Assembly: GCF_014876185.1 (NCBI RefSeq) | Contig: NZ_JADALJ010000001.1 | Coordinates: forward strand, 124,001 to 188,000 | Length of the DNA stretch: 64,000 bases | Direction of reading: 5' to 3' | Source of the DNA: Rufibacter sp. LB8 | GTDB lineage: Bacteria; Bacteroidota; Bacteroidia; Cytophagales; Hymenobacteraceae | Shown here: piece after piece, positions 34,401 through 41,370 of the stretch | Numbering within the stretch: the stretch's first letter is position 1 | Layout of the letters: the number at the start of each line of letters is the position of its first letter | Notes under the pieces: generated by a model | What the model saw: the letters and a program-made list of their open reading frames with translations, nothing else | What the model was told of the DNA's origin: nothing | The model's database searches: none | Position numbers and translations under genes: made by a program

Positions 34401-34758
34401 CGGTGTAAGATGTGGTCTCCAAACAGCCAGATGCACTTTTAACCGTCAGCTTGAGGGTGAATTTCCCCTGCGTCTTGTACGTGTGGCTGGCAGTGGTGAA
34501 AGAAGCCGGATACGTATTGGAAGAGTTGTCTCCCCAATCAATCACATAAGACTGGTTGGTGGCCTGCGTGGAAGAAATATTATTGACCGTTAAAACATAG
34601 TCTTTGTTGCCCACTGAAGAAGAGCAATTGATGAAGTTAGCTCCATCGGCGTCTTCCAGTCTGGCATCTGGCGCGTCAACACAATTCTGGGCAAAAGAGG
34701 CGCTGCTACAAATAAACAGTAACAGTAATATAAGGTAAGTTCTTTTCAAATGCGACAT
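28438..34758 (-). CDS. Giant PKD/Ig-like adhesin with T9SS type B (gliding-motility) C-terminal domain
   Basis: The 2,106-residue secreted protein has a signal peptide (about 1-23). The first 500 residues hold about five PKD-like beta-sandwiches (for example KYTVTLTATNACGVTTANRE). Sixteen Ig-like modules of two types follow. Type A (about 80 residues) has WFxAATGGTLLxxGxxFTTP. Type B (about 92 residues) has YxWEMSTTSATxGF and TTWYRRKVTSGxC. The order is A A BB A BB A BB A BBBB A. A last PKD-like unit and a CHU_C domain (FTPNGDTFNDTWEIPEL, NRWGNKVFES, LSGNVTIIK) end the chain; this domain directs type IX secretion. It is a cell-surface adhesin or sheath-like protein, co-transcribed with PorP/SprF. 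Confidence 0.93.
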   Translation of the reverse strand: MSHLKRTYLILLLLFICSSASFAQNCVDAPDARLEDADGANFINCSSSVGNKDYVLTVNNISSTQATNQSYVIDWGDNSSNTYPASFTTASHTYKTQGKFTLKLTVKSASGCLETTSYTVFSGSNPGIGLASPGNTSDCAPAVFTFKITNTENNSPTTTYKIWFDDGTPPRYFTQATLRDTISHVFAISSKGTTNGFSMYAEASNECLTTPARISGIIVSTKPVAGFSFGPGSPLCVNQKVDFKDTSTGGFNGNNPNNSGSYRRNWSITPSTGWSYSTGNATSEQPSIIFHQAGVYVMKLAVTPLGSNPSCQGDEITKTILVQEPTQAAFNLLPDKTDGCAPNLVRTENLTPGTFVNYNWTISPAEGVTFASGTATSANPEFLFSASGKYTVTLTATNACGVTTANREIVIRDKPVVSLPAAASYCGPQTISFSAANAAHAPVFDAQGGTIIRYLWTLPAGADARFENPAMADQANPTILFTQPGVYEVKAQVWNECGASSTATQTITINALPLAPTVASALICQGTTATLEAQGNGSTYRWFASPTATTALFTGQTFTTPALSATTTYYVEAVSANDCVSSARTAVTVTVQPLPAAPIAADVTACANTTVTLRATVTSGVATWFAEPTGGTALGTGETFITPGLTTTTTYYVAAITPEGCASPSRTAVKVTVQPAIAGNTIGQAHTLCMGGTATALTGTPLTGGTGSFSYLWESSLDGTTFANAAGSRTSANYSPGKITQTTWYRRRVTSGTCVSFSNVVKVSVVPPVANNTILTPDLVICSGTAPMRLQGEVPSGGNGGTPTYLWEMSTTSATSGFTTATGTSTGVSYQPATLTKTTWYRRKVTIDGCMDVSQAIAVSVNPLSLPPTAASATICSGTTATLTATAPGGPYEWYTAATGGTLLHTGDAFTTPALTTTTSYYVQSTATGGCTVARTQVKVTVQAPIATNTISQTQEICEGATPTALTGTKPVGGNGVPVYLWEISTDGQTYSTAPGISNGQHYAPAALTATTWFRRKVTMGACTAYSNEIKIGVTPSIAPITMPADLSVCAGSPVPALSFGDASGGTGTFTYKWEKSTTSATTGFTDATGSFRNATYAPGVISTTTWYRRITYSGSCQLTSGAMKVTVLPLPTVPTAAVANTTICQGTSTVVTATPANSDYQVQWFDAATGGTLLHEGNAYTTPALTTNTAYYAQTVALSGCPSATRVAVKVTVNPVITNNTVPTGHTICAGATSPQLVGSVPSGGTGTFVYAWEMSTTSASTGFGPITGIISTQVNFNPGTLTQTTWYRRKVTSGACSDYSEAVKVEVQPAIEQNTISAEQSICAGETPATLVGTLPVGGTGDFTYIWEMSTNSATSGFTVIPNADGKDFAPAALTKDTWFRRKVTSGACANVISNVVKVSVAQLPANPVVQAATVCHAERVTLVVKSPVTGVTYQWFEAATGGSALAAGTSFTTGNLTQSVIYYAQALAGSGCTSARIAVAVTVQEPLGNNSLSQNQQVCAGTAAVLLTGSTPTGGSSTYTYQWESSQDGVNFIIASGSSQGINYNPGTLYQTMWYRRVVKSGGCVPLVSAPVKVLVNPPMSNNFITADQVIYGNTRPAPFSGTTPSGGDGAYVYEWQSSTDGRTFTSIDTNGATRTYTSSPLTQTTWFRRMVLSGGCQNISNVVKVTVSELVSQNTITADQNICAGAAPETLLGSSPLGGDGTFNYGWEISTTSATAGFTTAPGTADDMHYTPGVLNQTTWFRRKVSSGSSTLVSNIVKVTVVKALAQNTVSGEQTVCVGSAPARLIGSLPTGGTGTFTYVWEMSTTNETAGFITATGTNTEQHYTPGALVRTTWFRRKVLSGGCNVSESNTIQVTATPLPVAPSAMNQVICAGNSATVVASGTTAGAVVEWYDQATGGRLLHSGTSYTTPALTASTMVYMQAVAQNCASERVAVQLTVPGATANAGADATIETGQSVELRASGGVTYQWSPTTGLSSDKIANPVATPTKTITYKVTVTTADGCTSTDEVVVNVLDPIKVHNGFTPNGDTFNDTWEIPELKDYPSCTVEVYNRWGNKVFESKGYTQPWDGRTNGQALPAATYYYIIKLDGKERILSGNVTIIK

Positions 34759-35986
34759 AGCGACATTAAGAAATATTCAATGTTGGGCGAAAAATATAAC
34801 TATAGAAACGGTAGCCTGAAGGGGGGATGCGTACCGGAAAGGAAGAAGTTATGCGCAGACCGCCAAAGCCGGGCGTCTGGATAAAAACAAGAATGAAATC
34901 AGGTGAATTGGAAGCAGAAAGGCCAGGGGGAACGGCTTTTTGGTGAAGGAACCTACTAAAGCTAAAAGAGTATAATTTTGTTTCATATACAAGATTTAAA
35001 TAGGACTAACCTGTTAAGATTCAGAAGCATTCAACCAACTTGCAAAACCTGACCTGGTTAGAAAAGTGATGTTACATTGGCTAAATTCATGGCGGTAACA
35101 ACTATATCTGAAACTTAAGTTCAAACCACTCGTTAATATTCGGATTTATATTTTTGCTGTGCAATATAAATATTTTAATACAGAATTAGATATAGGTAAG
35201 TGTATATTACTTTCGTCTATATTTGCTTAAATATTGTTCTATTTGCCTTGTGGCGGGCCTTCCATCTTTAGTTAAAAAGTATTTTATTTTTAGACGAATA
35301 CAGGATTTGCCGCCGCCGTTTAAACCATTCCAAATACAGGATTCAGCTAAGAAAATCAGCGGTTTAACGGGCAAAATACAGCACTTGCCGAATAGGTTTA
35401 AAAATCAAAAAGCGCCGTGCTAATTTTACATCAGAATCACAGCAGAAACCGTCTGCTGAAAAAAATTGAAAGTGTGGGCAGCTAGCACGCCGGTGCAAAC
35501 CGGCGAGCGAGAATTAACTGAAAAATATTGGGGGATATGCTTCAGGGTTTTGAGCGAATGTTTGGGCTGCCCCACTTTTTTCTTACCCAAAACACTTGTT
35601 TTGTTCAGAAGAAATAGTTTACCTTGTACGGGCTTAGATTCAACCGGAGAAATAACCCTTTCACCGAATTTCTGAAACCCTGCTGGCAGAAACAAGTACC
35701 TTTGTCACAAGTAAAAAAAGCAGAAACAGTCTGCTGAAAAATATAATGGAGCGGCGGTCACTCCCATGCAAATGGGGGCGTCAAAAAGATCTGGTGCCTA
35801 TTGGGGGATATGCTACAGAAAACGTTGACATTTGTTCCGCCTGCTCCAGTTCTCAGAGAGCCTCTTCCGCTACCAAGCGGGAGAGGCTTTTCTTTTGCCC
35901 TTCGGCTACTGCCTATCCCTGAATTTATTTCGTAACTTTCTGTAAATGAAGCGAATGCGTCTATACTTTGGATGGAGGTAGAAGAC

Positions 35987-36030
35987 TTCGGTTTTCGGGC
36001 TTGTTTCTGGAAATAAGGCCGAAAACGGAA
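35987..36030. repeat. Hairpin repeat, copy 9
   Basis: ttcggttttcgggcttgtttc / gaaataaggccgaaaacggaa; moderately diverged copy. Confidence 0.85.
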
Positions 36031-36088
36031 CCGCTTTAAGGCCTGGGCAGAACTTGCAGATACCAGCAATTCCATGGCAGCTTTTGCG

Positions 36089-36096
36089 TATCTTTG
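36089..36096 (+). promoter_or_regulatory. -7 box TATCTTTG
   Basis: Exact match to TAnnTTTG, 26 bp before the ATG at 36122. No clear -33 box. Confidence 0.5.
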
Positions 36097-36121
36097 CCCA
36101 TTATAGACACCCCACGCACCT

Positions 36122-36754
36122 ATGAAGCAGCATTTAACGGAGAACGAACGCGAAGTCATCAAACTCATCCAATTCTTTAAGAAGCGCGGCGAGCGGCTAG
36201 CCGAGGAGGGAAGCCTGACCCAGGAACACCAGGACCTGAACGCCGCCTGCGAACGCCTCACCGAGAAAATCTACAACCACGCTGATTTCCGGCAGCAGGT
36301 GCTGGAGAAGCATGAAACCCTCAAAGGCATTATTGAGGACCACGCCCAGTGCCCCACCTGCAACAAAATGGACCTGCTCAAGAAAGTGGGCGTGGTCACC
36401 AATGAGGCCAACTGGAAACTCAACCGCTACAAATGCCGCCGCTGCAACATTGAGTTCACCTGGAACCGCCCCAACAACCCCTGGGACATGATTCCCTTTC
36501 TGGAAGTCTGCCTGCAGGAACTGGACAACAACATTGGCTCCGCCGAAATGGAGGACGAACTGAAAACCCGTGCCCAGGGCGCCCGCGACCACATGAGCCA
36601 GAGCCTGGAACAGCTCAGAACGGCCATAGAAGCCGCCGATGCCGAGAAAGCCGGCATGGAAGAAAAAGACAAGGAGATGGCCCGCATGCTGCATGACTTC
36701 AAGAAATACCTCATGATTGAGAAAATCAAACTGGAGCCCTTCAGCGAAAACTAA
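36122..36754 (+). CDS. Zinc-ribbon helical protein of unknown function, 210 residues
   Basis: Not a named family that I recognise. The N-terminal 70 residues and the C-terminal 70 residues are charged helices (coiled-coil-like). In between lies a zinc ribbon: Cys77-x-x-Cys80 (CPTCNKMDLLKKVG) and Cys105-x-x-Cys108 (RYKCRRCNIEFTW). The protein lacks a signal peptide and is probably cytoplasmic. The gene stands alone with its own -7 box and is followed by a perfect hairpin repeat. Confidence 0.82.
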   Translation: MKQHLTENEREVIKLIQFFKKRGERLAEEGSLTQEHQDLNAACERLTEKIYNHADFRQQVLEKHETLKGIIEDHAQCPTCNKMDLLKKVGVVTNEANWKLNRYKCRRCNIEFTWNRPNNPWDMIPFLEVCLQELDNNIGSAEMEDELKTRAQGARDHMSQSLEQLRTAIEAADAEKAGMEEKDKEMARMLHDFKKYLMIEKIKLEPFSEN

Positions 36755-36812
36755 GCCGCCCGCGTTTTCCTTTTTCCTTTGGGGAAGGCTATACTTGTAA
36801 GCGCATAAAATA

Positions 36813-36864
36813 GAAACCCCGTTTTGGGGCTCATTTCCGGAAATGAGCCCCAAAACGGGGTTTC
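36813..36864. repeat. Hairpin repeat, copy 10 (perfect 52-bp palindrome)
   Basis: gaaaccccgttttggggctc plus atttcc and its exact inverse. Compared with copy 7 the stem has GGGG/CCCC in place of CGGG/CCCG, a compensated change. Confidence 0.95.
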
Positions 36865-36949
36865 TTCATGATTTGGTAATAAACAAAATGCCGGGGCTTC
36901 GTACAAGGAGGTGTGCGGCAACCAGGCCGCGCGTTTATGCAACCGCTTT

Positions 36950-37216
36950 ATGCCCATTGAGAAAGACAAAATCACCAATTCAGACGAGAGCCAAAAACTG
37001 CCCGACCAAAACCCCAGCCCCACCAGTGGCAATCAGTCTGAGGCCGAGGAGATAGCCAAGCCAGACCGCGGCGGCAGCGGCACCGAAGCCCAGGAAACTG
37101 ACTACCTTGACACCGCCCCCGAAGGAACCAAAGCCGCGGGCAACGTGGCCGCCGCCGAGGAGAAAGACACCTGGGAACTGGATGGCAGCAACGCCAACAA
37201 CCTGCGCACCAAGTAG
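36950..37216 (+). CDS. Small acidic disordered protein, 88 residues
   Basis: The start was set at 36950 (MPIEKDKITNSDESQKLPDQ) because codon use changes there; an in-frame ATG at 36911 would add 13 residues. The product is hydrophilic, rich in Glu, Asp, Asn, Gly and Ala, with no hydrophobic core, so probably disordered. The C-terminus is WELDGSNANNLRTK. It precedes a larger disordered protein in the same direction. The function is unknown; stress-protectant behaviour would be a guess. Confidence 0.6.
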   Translation: MPIEKDKITNSDESQKLPDQNPSPTSGNQSEAEEIAKPDRGGSGTEAQETDYLDTAPEGTKAAGNVAAAEEKDTWELDGSNANNLRTK

Positions 37217-37226
37217 CGGGCCAGCG

Positions 37227-37267
37227 GCGTTTTCGGGCTCGTTTCCAGAAATGAGGCCGAAAACAGA
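37227..37267. repeat. Hairpin repeat, copy 11
   Basis: gcgttttcgggctcgtttcc / gaaatgaggccgaaaacag. It begins 11 bp after the stop at 37216. Confidence 0.88.
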
Positions 37268-37323
37268 ATTTCCCCGCTTTCGTTTACAAGAACTGTTGGA
37301 GTTTAACTTTAAACCTTAGCCTC

Positions 37324-38310
37324 ATGAACAGAAACCACCAAAACCAAGGTTTCGGCCACCGCCGAAACCAGGACGAAGATCAATACCGCGGCGCCTACCG
37401 CCAAGACACAGACCGCCGCGACGGGGAATATGACCGCCTCAACCAGCGCAACAATTTCAACGACAATGACAGCCGGTATGACTACCGCAGCCGCGACTAC
37501 TACGGCTCTGACCAGGACCGGCAGAGCGGTTCCAGCAACCGGCAACCAGACTTTGGCCGTGACCCCAACCGCCAGGGCGATCGCTTTGACAACCCCAACG
37601 TTTTTCCGGGGGAAAGCAATAACGGCCTTCGGGCTGCCGCCCGAAACTATGGCAACATGGGCAGCTACGGCGGGGCGCAAGGCTGGGGCTCTGCCAGAAA
37701 CGGGTCGCATAGGCCAGATGACCAGGGCGGCAAGTGGGCCAGCGGCCATGGGCATGACCACCACAGAGAACAAGTGAACCGCCAGGTGTACGGCGCCTAC
37801 CGTGACCACAACAGCTTTGCTGAAGGTGAGCGCGAGCAGTATGACGGCTCTGGCCGCTATGGCACCCAGGGCGCCGACAACACCCGCGGCTGGGAACCAT
37901 CTGACCGCGCCGGCTCCAACGGCGGCGTTCGGGACATTGGCACCCGCCATACTTCGCGTAGAAATGATGACAGCCAGTATGAAATCTATGACACCGCGCA
38001 ATCCCACTACAACCAAGGCCAGTACAGCCAGAACTTAGGCCAGGGCAACCATTTGCAGGTGGGCCATGACCAGGGAGTGTACCACGCCTACGGCCAACAG
38101 CAAGACGACAACTCTAGCCGGAACCAAGGTTATAGACAGGAAGGCGAAGGCCGCCGCGAAAACTCCGGCAACATGGCCGGTTCCCTCAGCTGGGGTAATG
38201 ACCGCGATTTCAGGTCAGAAGAAGGCCAGCACCGCCGCTTTGACCCCATGTCTGGGCACGTGCGCGGCCAAGGCTCGCAACCACCGTCTAGGGAAGATTT
38301 CAGTTGGTAA
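37324..38310 (+). CDS. Large disordered hydrophilic protein, 328 residues
   Basis: The product is extremely rich in Arg, Asp, Gly, Asn, Gln, Ser and Tyr (for example DNDSRYDYRSRDYYGSDQDR), with almost no Leu/Val/Ile clusters. No domain is recognised. Composition resembles hydrophilins and Bacteroidota stress proteins of low complexity; RGG/Tyr-rich sequence could also favour phase separation or RNA contact. The start is ATG at 37324 after a short leader, and a strong terminator follows the stop. Codon third positions are GC-rich as in neighbouring genes, so the frame is real. Confidence 0.75.
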   Translation: MNRNHQNQGFGHRRNQDEDQYRGAYRQDTDRRDGEYDRLNQRNNFNDNDSRYDYRSRDYYGSDQDRQSGSSNRQPDFGRDPNRQGDRFDNPNVFPGESNNGLRAAARNYGNMGSYGGAQGWGSARNGSHRPDDQGGKWASGHGHDHHREQVNRQVYGAYRDHNSFAEGEREQYDGSGRYGTQGADNTRGWEPSDRAGSNGGVRDIGTRHTSRRNDDSQYEIYDTAQSHYNQGQYSQNLGQGNHLQVGHDQGVYHAYGQQQDDNSSRNQGYRQEGEGRRENSGNMAGSLSWGNDRDFRSEEGQHRRFDPMSGHVRGQGSQPPSREDFSW

Positions 38311-38328
38311 TATTTGAGATAGATTTTG

Positions 38329-38358
38329 AAAAGGCCACCTTTCATGGGTGGCCTTTTT
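38329..38358 (+). terminator. Rho-independent terminator
   Basis: aaaaggccacc / gggtggcctttttt, loop of about 6 bases, T-run; 19 bp after the stop at 38310. Confidence 0.9.
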
Positions 38359-38454
38359 TGTTTTTAGGCAAAGGAAATCAGCTAAAAGAAGTGATTTTGA
38401 ATTTACGCGGTGGCCCATACCTAGCGGTTTTTAAGCGTGAGAGTGGAATTTTGG

Positions 38455-38502
38455 TTTTCCGTTTTCGGCCTCGTTTTCAGAAATGAAGCCGAAAACAGAA
38501 AA
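38455..38502. repeat. Hairpin repeat, copy 12
   Basis: ttttccgttttcggcctcgt then aatgaagccgaaaacagaaa. The orientation of the centre (ttttcagaaatg) is opposite to copy 7. Confidence 0.85.
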
Positions 38503-38677
38503 TTGTGTCTCTAAGCTTTCACCTTGTTCGCGCATATTGGTGTTATTTCTGAAAACCAGGCCTTCCTAAATCTGGAAACTATAAGCTAAAAACTACCGCC
38601 CTTGTTGGTGTAATTACCAACAAGCACATGGACTTCCCATCAACCATTAAGGCGTCGTCTCAAAACTTTAGATCAAC

Positions 38678-38717
38678 CCGTTTTTGGCTTCGTTTCCAGA
38701 AATGAGCCCGAAAACGG
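38678..38717. repeat. Hairpin repeat, copy 13
   Basis: ccgtttttggcttcgtttcc / aaatgagcccgaaaacgg. The rest of 38359-38856 shows no gene; a palindrome gttggtg-taattaccaac lies near 38605. Confidence 0.8.
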
Positions 38718-38820
38718 AAAGGACGGCGGCTGCTACCTTCTTTAAAATCACCCCTGTGGTCCTAAACTCGTCATGATGATATAATCTCACAAAAGGCTAT
38801 GCGTTCTCTGTTGGCGGGTT

Positions 38821-38828
38821 TACCTTTG
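38821..38828 (+). promoter_or_regulatory. -7 box TACCTTTG of the SCO/cytochrome operon
   Basis: Exact TAnnTTTG match, 28 bp before the ATG at 38857. The -33 box is not clear. Confidence 0.5.
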
Positions 38829-38856
38829 CCTCAGCAAGTAGCGGCACACACCTAGT

Positions 38857-39279
38857 ATGAACATTCGGAGAAGTATTTATTTTATGCTAGCCTTGGGTTT
38901 GGTGGGCTGTGAGCCTTCGCCGGCGCAACAGCAGGAGAAGTTAGAGGCTGAAGTGATCACGTTGCATGACTCGGCCATGGCCCGCATGGGGGAAATTTCG
39001 CTTCGGAAGGAAATGCTTGCCCAGCTACAGGATTCCCTGGGAAAGGCAAATCCGGAAATTACGCAGCAAGTAGCCCCGGCCATAGATTCTTTGGCGGCCG
39101 CCGATGAGGCCATGTGGAAATGGATGCGCGCCTACAAGCCAGACCGGCAGGAGGCCGAGGGAAAAACCAAGTACCTGGAGCAGGAAAAAGCAAAAATGGA
39201 GCAGGTCTGGCGCCGCATGGAAAACAGCCTGACGCGCGCCAAATCGCTCCAAAACCAGTTAAGCACACCACAGAAATGA
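38857..39279 (+). CDS. Lipoprotein, helical, first gene of SCO1/cytochrome c operon
   Basis: The 140-residue product has a lipoprotein signal with the lipobox GLVGC (Cys18). The mature part is charged and helical, with heptad-like spacing (EKLEAEVITLHDSAMARMGE; LQDSLGKANPEITQQVAPAI), consistent with a coiled coil on the periplasmic face of a membrane. Similar small lipoproteins accompany SCO1 genes in Bacteroidota, as far as can be recalled. Its TGA overlaps the ATG of the SCO1 gene (ATGA), which implies translational coupling. Confidence 0.82.
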   Translation: MNIRRSIYFMLALGLVGCEPSPAQQQEKLEAEVITLHDSAMARMGEISLRKEMLAQLQDSLGKANPEITQQVAPAIDSLAAADEAMWKWMRAYKPDRQEAEGKTKYLEQEKAKMEQVWRRMENSLTRAKSLQNQLSTPQK

Positions 39280-39926
39280 GACATACATTCTTAGGATTGG
39301 CCTTCGGGCTGGCAGTTTTGGCGGGTTGTACGCAGGGCGAAAACGAAAAGGCGCTTCCCATTCTGGGGCCGCGCGAGCCGCAAGTGAAACTGGTGAACGG
39401 CCAGGAACAGGTAGACACGCTGTACCATTCCATCCCTGATTTCGCGTTCCTGAACCAGGACAGCGCCCTGGTCACACCCAAAACCGTGGAAGGCAAGATT
39501 TACGTGGCTGATTTCTTTTTCACGTCGTGCCCGTCTATCTGCCCCAAGATGAAAAGCCAGATGCTGCGCGTGTATGAGAAATACAAAGACAACCCGCGCG
39601 TGGCCCTGCTGTCACATTCCATAGACCCCACGCATGACACCGTGGCCGTGCTCCGCGACTACGCCCAGCGCCTGAACGTGAAAAGCAGCACCTGGCATTT
39701 CCTGACCGGCGACAAAGACACCATCCTGAATCTGGCCCAGAAGCATTACCTCACCAGCGCCATGGAAGATAAGACCGTGCCCGGCGGCTTTGAGCACAGC
39801 GGCGCGTTTCTGCTGGTAGATGAAAACCGCCACCTGCGCGGCCATTATGACGGTACAGACGCTGCATCTGTGGACAAACTCCTGAAAGACATGGACAAGT
39901 TGCTGGCCGAAAAGAAAGGGCAATAA
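39276..39926 (+). CDS. SCO1/SenC family copper-binding lipoprotein
   Basis: The start was set at 39276 (MRHTFLGLAFGLAVLAGCTQ), which gives a lipobox LAGC (Cys18) and overlaps the previous stop. The longer open frame upstream reads into the previous gene. The 216-residue thioredoxin-fold protein has the copper ligands Cys85-x-x-x-Cys89 (FFTSCPSICPKM) and His174 (GGFEHSGAFLLVD). SCO proteins deliver copper to the CuA site of cytochrome c oxidase or keep it reduced. The cytochrome c gene follows directly. Confidence 0.95.
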   Translation: MRHTFLGLAFGLAVLAGCTQGENEKALPILGPREPQVKLVNGQEQVDTLYHSIPDFAFLNQDSALVTPKTVEGKIYVADFFFTSCPSICPKMKSQMLRVYEKYKDNPRVALLSHSIDPTHDTVAVLRDYAQRLNVKSSTWHFLTGDKDTILNLAQKHYLTSAMEDKTVPGGFEHSGAFLLVDENRHLRGHYDGTDAASVDKLLKDMDKLLAEKKGQ

Positions 39927-39927
39927 C

Positions 39928-40332
39928 ATGCGGGGGCTTCGGAAAAGATACCTGTTTCTGCTGGCAGGCATAGGCCTTGGCCTGAACGGCTGCTTCACGG
40001 AGCGCACCGATGAAGGCAAGCTCCTCTACACCCGCCACTGCGCCAGTTGCCACTTGGAAAACGGCGAAGGCCTGCGCGGGGTCATTCCGCCGCTCCTGAA
40101 CTCAGACTACACCCAGAAAAACCGGGCCCAGCTGGCCTGCATCATCAAAAACGGAATGCAAGGCCCCATTGAGGTCAACGGGAAACCCTATAACCAGGCC
40201 ATGCCCGGCAACACGCAACTCTCAGAGGCAGACATTGCCAACGTCATCAATTACCTGCACAAAGAATTCAAATCACCGGCCACGCGCGTCTCCCTGGGCG
40301 AAATAAGGGAGCAAGTCAAGCTTTGCCCGTAG
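39928..40332 (+). CDS. Cytochrome c lipoprotein (class I)
   Basis: The 134-residue protein has a lipobox-like GLNGC (Cys22) and one haem c site CASCH (38-42). The likely axial Met is Met92 in NQAMPGN. It ends with a helical INYLHKEF segment typical of small monohaem cytochromes (cytochrome_C family). It starts one base after the SCO1 stop. It would be an electron carrier on the outer face of the inner membrane, possibly for the oxidase matured by the SCO protein. Confidence 0.92.
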   Translation: MRGLRKRYLFLLAGIGLGLNGCFTERTDEGKLLYTRHCASCHLENGEGLRGVIPPLLNSDYTQKNRAQLACIIKNGMQGPIEVNGKPYNQAMPGNTQLSEADIANVINYLHKEFKSPATRVSLGEIREQVKLCP

Positions 40333-40410
40333 TGGGCTTATCCATTTCCTTGGCCTTACATTTTCTTACCTGAATTTTACTCCTTAGCATTTGAAAGGCT
40401 GGGCTGTGCT

Positions 40411-40451
40411 TCCGTTTTCGGGCTCATTTTCAGAAACAAAGCCAAAAACGC
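40411..40451. repeat. Hairpin repeat, copy 14
   Basis: tccgttttcgggctcatttt / agaaacaaagccaaaaacg; a diverged copy, 79 bp after the cytochrome stop. Confidence 0.8.
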
Positions 40452-40573
40452 AAAACTACCGGCTTTTCGATTTATGTATTGAGGAGTACTATTCTGCTTG
40501 ACAATTGGCAGTTGATGCGCCAGGCTTTTGGGGGTTTTAAACTAAGGTCATTTTGAGGCCAAGCCAAACGCCC

Positions 40574-40639
40574 GTTCATGAAAATGCCTGCGAAGATAAC
40601 GGCTGGTGCCAATGTCTCTTCGCAGGCATTTTCATGAAC
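40574..40639. repeat. Perfect 23-bp inverted repeat, 20-base loop
   Basis: Arms gttcatgaaaatgcctgcga plus aga (40574-40596) and exact inverse (40617-40639). It lies between convergent genes, 16 bp from the stop of the Thr-Gly lipoprotein (minus strand). It does not belong to the main hairpin family. It could act as a terminator or be a small foldback element. Confidence 0.85.
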
Positions 40640-40654
40640 AAACCTAACCTAATC

Positions 40655-41083
40655 TTACCGGCCGGTTGTGCCGGTAGTAGTTCCCGTGGTTACGGTGGTA
40701 CCAGTCGTAGTGCCGGTGGTGGTTCCGGTTGTAGTTCCCGTTGTACCCGTGGTAGTTCCAGTTGTACCTGTAGTACCCGTTGTACCGGTAGTACCAGTGG
40801 TTGTGCCGGTTGTTCCCGTAGTACCAGTGGTTGTGCCAGTTGTTCCAGTGGTTGTTCCTGTTGTCCCGGTGGTGGTTGCATCTGTGGTGCCGGTAGTAGT
40901 GCCTTCCATGTCAGTGGTGGTGCTGGTGCCGGTGTCCATGCTGTTGGCGTCTATTGAGGTGTTATCGGTGGTGGTGCCGTTAGCTTGGTCTTCCTTGTTT
41001 CCGCCGCAAGAAGGTAGCACTAATACTGCTGCCAAGGCGCCTGCAGCCACCCAGTTTAATCCGTTGAATTTCATAGTTTTCAT
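40655..41083 (-). CDS. Lipoprotein with long Gly-Thr-Thr repeat tail
   Basis: The start was set at 41083 (MKTMKFNGLNWVAAGALAAV) giving a lipobox LPSC (about Cys26); an upstream ATG adds 9 residues. After a short acidic linker (NKEDQANGTTTDNTSIDANS), about 85 residues repeat GTT/GTTT units. Codons for Thr and Gly vary between units, so the repeat is not a recent slippage product and seems kept at the protein level. Such Thr-rich tails are candidates for O-glycosylation, known in Bacteroidota at D-S/T motifs. The role is unknown. Confidence 0.7.
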   Translation of the reverse strand: MKTMKFNGLNWVAAGALAAVLVLPSCGGNKEDQANGTTTDNTSIDANSMDTGTSTTTDMEGTTTGTTDATTTGTTGTTTGTTGTTTGTTGTTGTTTGTTGTTGTTGTTGTTTGTTGTTTGTTTGTTTGTTVTTGTTTGTTGR

Positions 41084-41370
41084 TTTATTTAGCGTTAAAC
41101 AAACAAACAATTTATCCTACGAGTCTCTAAAATATTAAGCCAAATCAAAGCTGTTAAAACTCAGTTTTGTATGAAAAATACGTATTAATTCGGTGGTTTC
41201 TCAGATAAATAACATCAGGCAAATAGCTATAAAACCAGAAAGAATACCTGAGTAAAAGATTCACCAATTAAACTTTTGCGCACCAATCTTTGCCTTTAAC
41301 ATAAAAAGCGCATGTGCTAAATAAATTAGTTTTATGTTGCGAAATGAAATTTTAGCTAATATATTTAGCT
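41084..41370. other. AT-rich divergent promoter region
   Basis: No gene. It must contain the promoters of the lipoprotein (minus) and of the radical SAM gene (plus). An exact TAnnTTTG box was not found. Confidence 0.4.

Larger units (their letters stand above)
34759..36121. other. 1.36-kb gene-free region with short imperfect repeats
   Basis: No convincing gene. Three imperfect units starting aatacag occur at 35297, 35333 and 35376 with 36-43-bp spacing, partly sharing ttgccg and ggtttaa. Two further pairs repeat: agcagaaaccgtctgctgaaaa at 35440 with a near copy at 35717, and attgggggatatgct at 35526 and 35799. Plus-strand ORFs here have no family signature. The start of the region should hold the promoter of the giant adhesin. 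Confidence 0.55.

Noticed and set aside
28525-34593. Long open frames on the plus strand inside the giant adhesin gene
   Set aside because: They are shadows of the repeated Thr/Gly/Val-rich modules; no starts, domains or spacing support them.
35297-35405. CRISPR-like array
   Set aside because: Only three imperfect units, with variation inside the repeated part and no cas genes.
35223-35423. 66-codon plus-strand ORF in the repeat-bearing gap
   Set aside because: It spans the short aatacag repeats and its product has no domain; probably chance.
37309-38016. 235-residue minus-strand frame opposite the disordered protein
   Set aside because: Hydrophobic Val/Ala-rich sequence is the mirror of Asp/Arg/Asn codons; the plus-strand gene has the leader, terminator and neighbours.
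39114-39275. N-terminal extension of the SCO1 gene
   Set aside because: It overlaps the lipoprotein gene; the ATG at 39276 gives a lipobox and an ATGA overlap.
40668-41138. VPVVVPVV repeat protein on the plus strand
   Set aside because: It is the antisense of the Thr-Gly lipoprotein, which has a proper signal peptide and lipobox.
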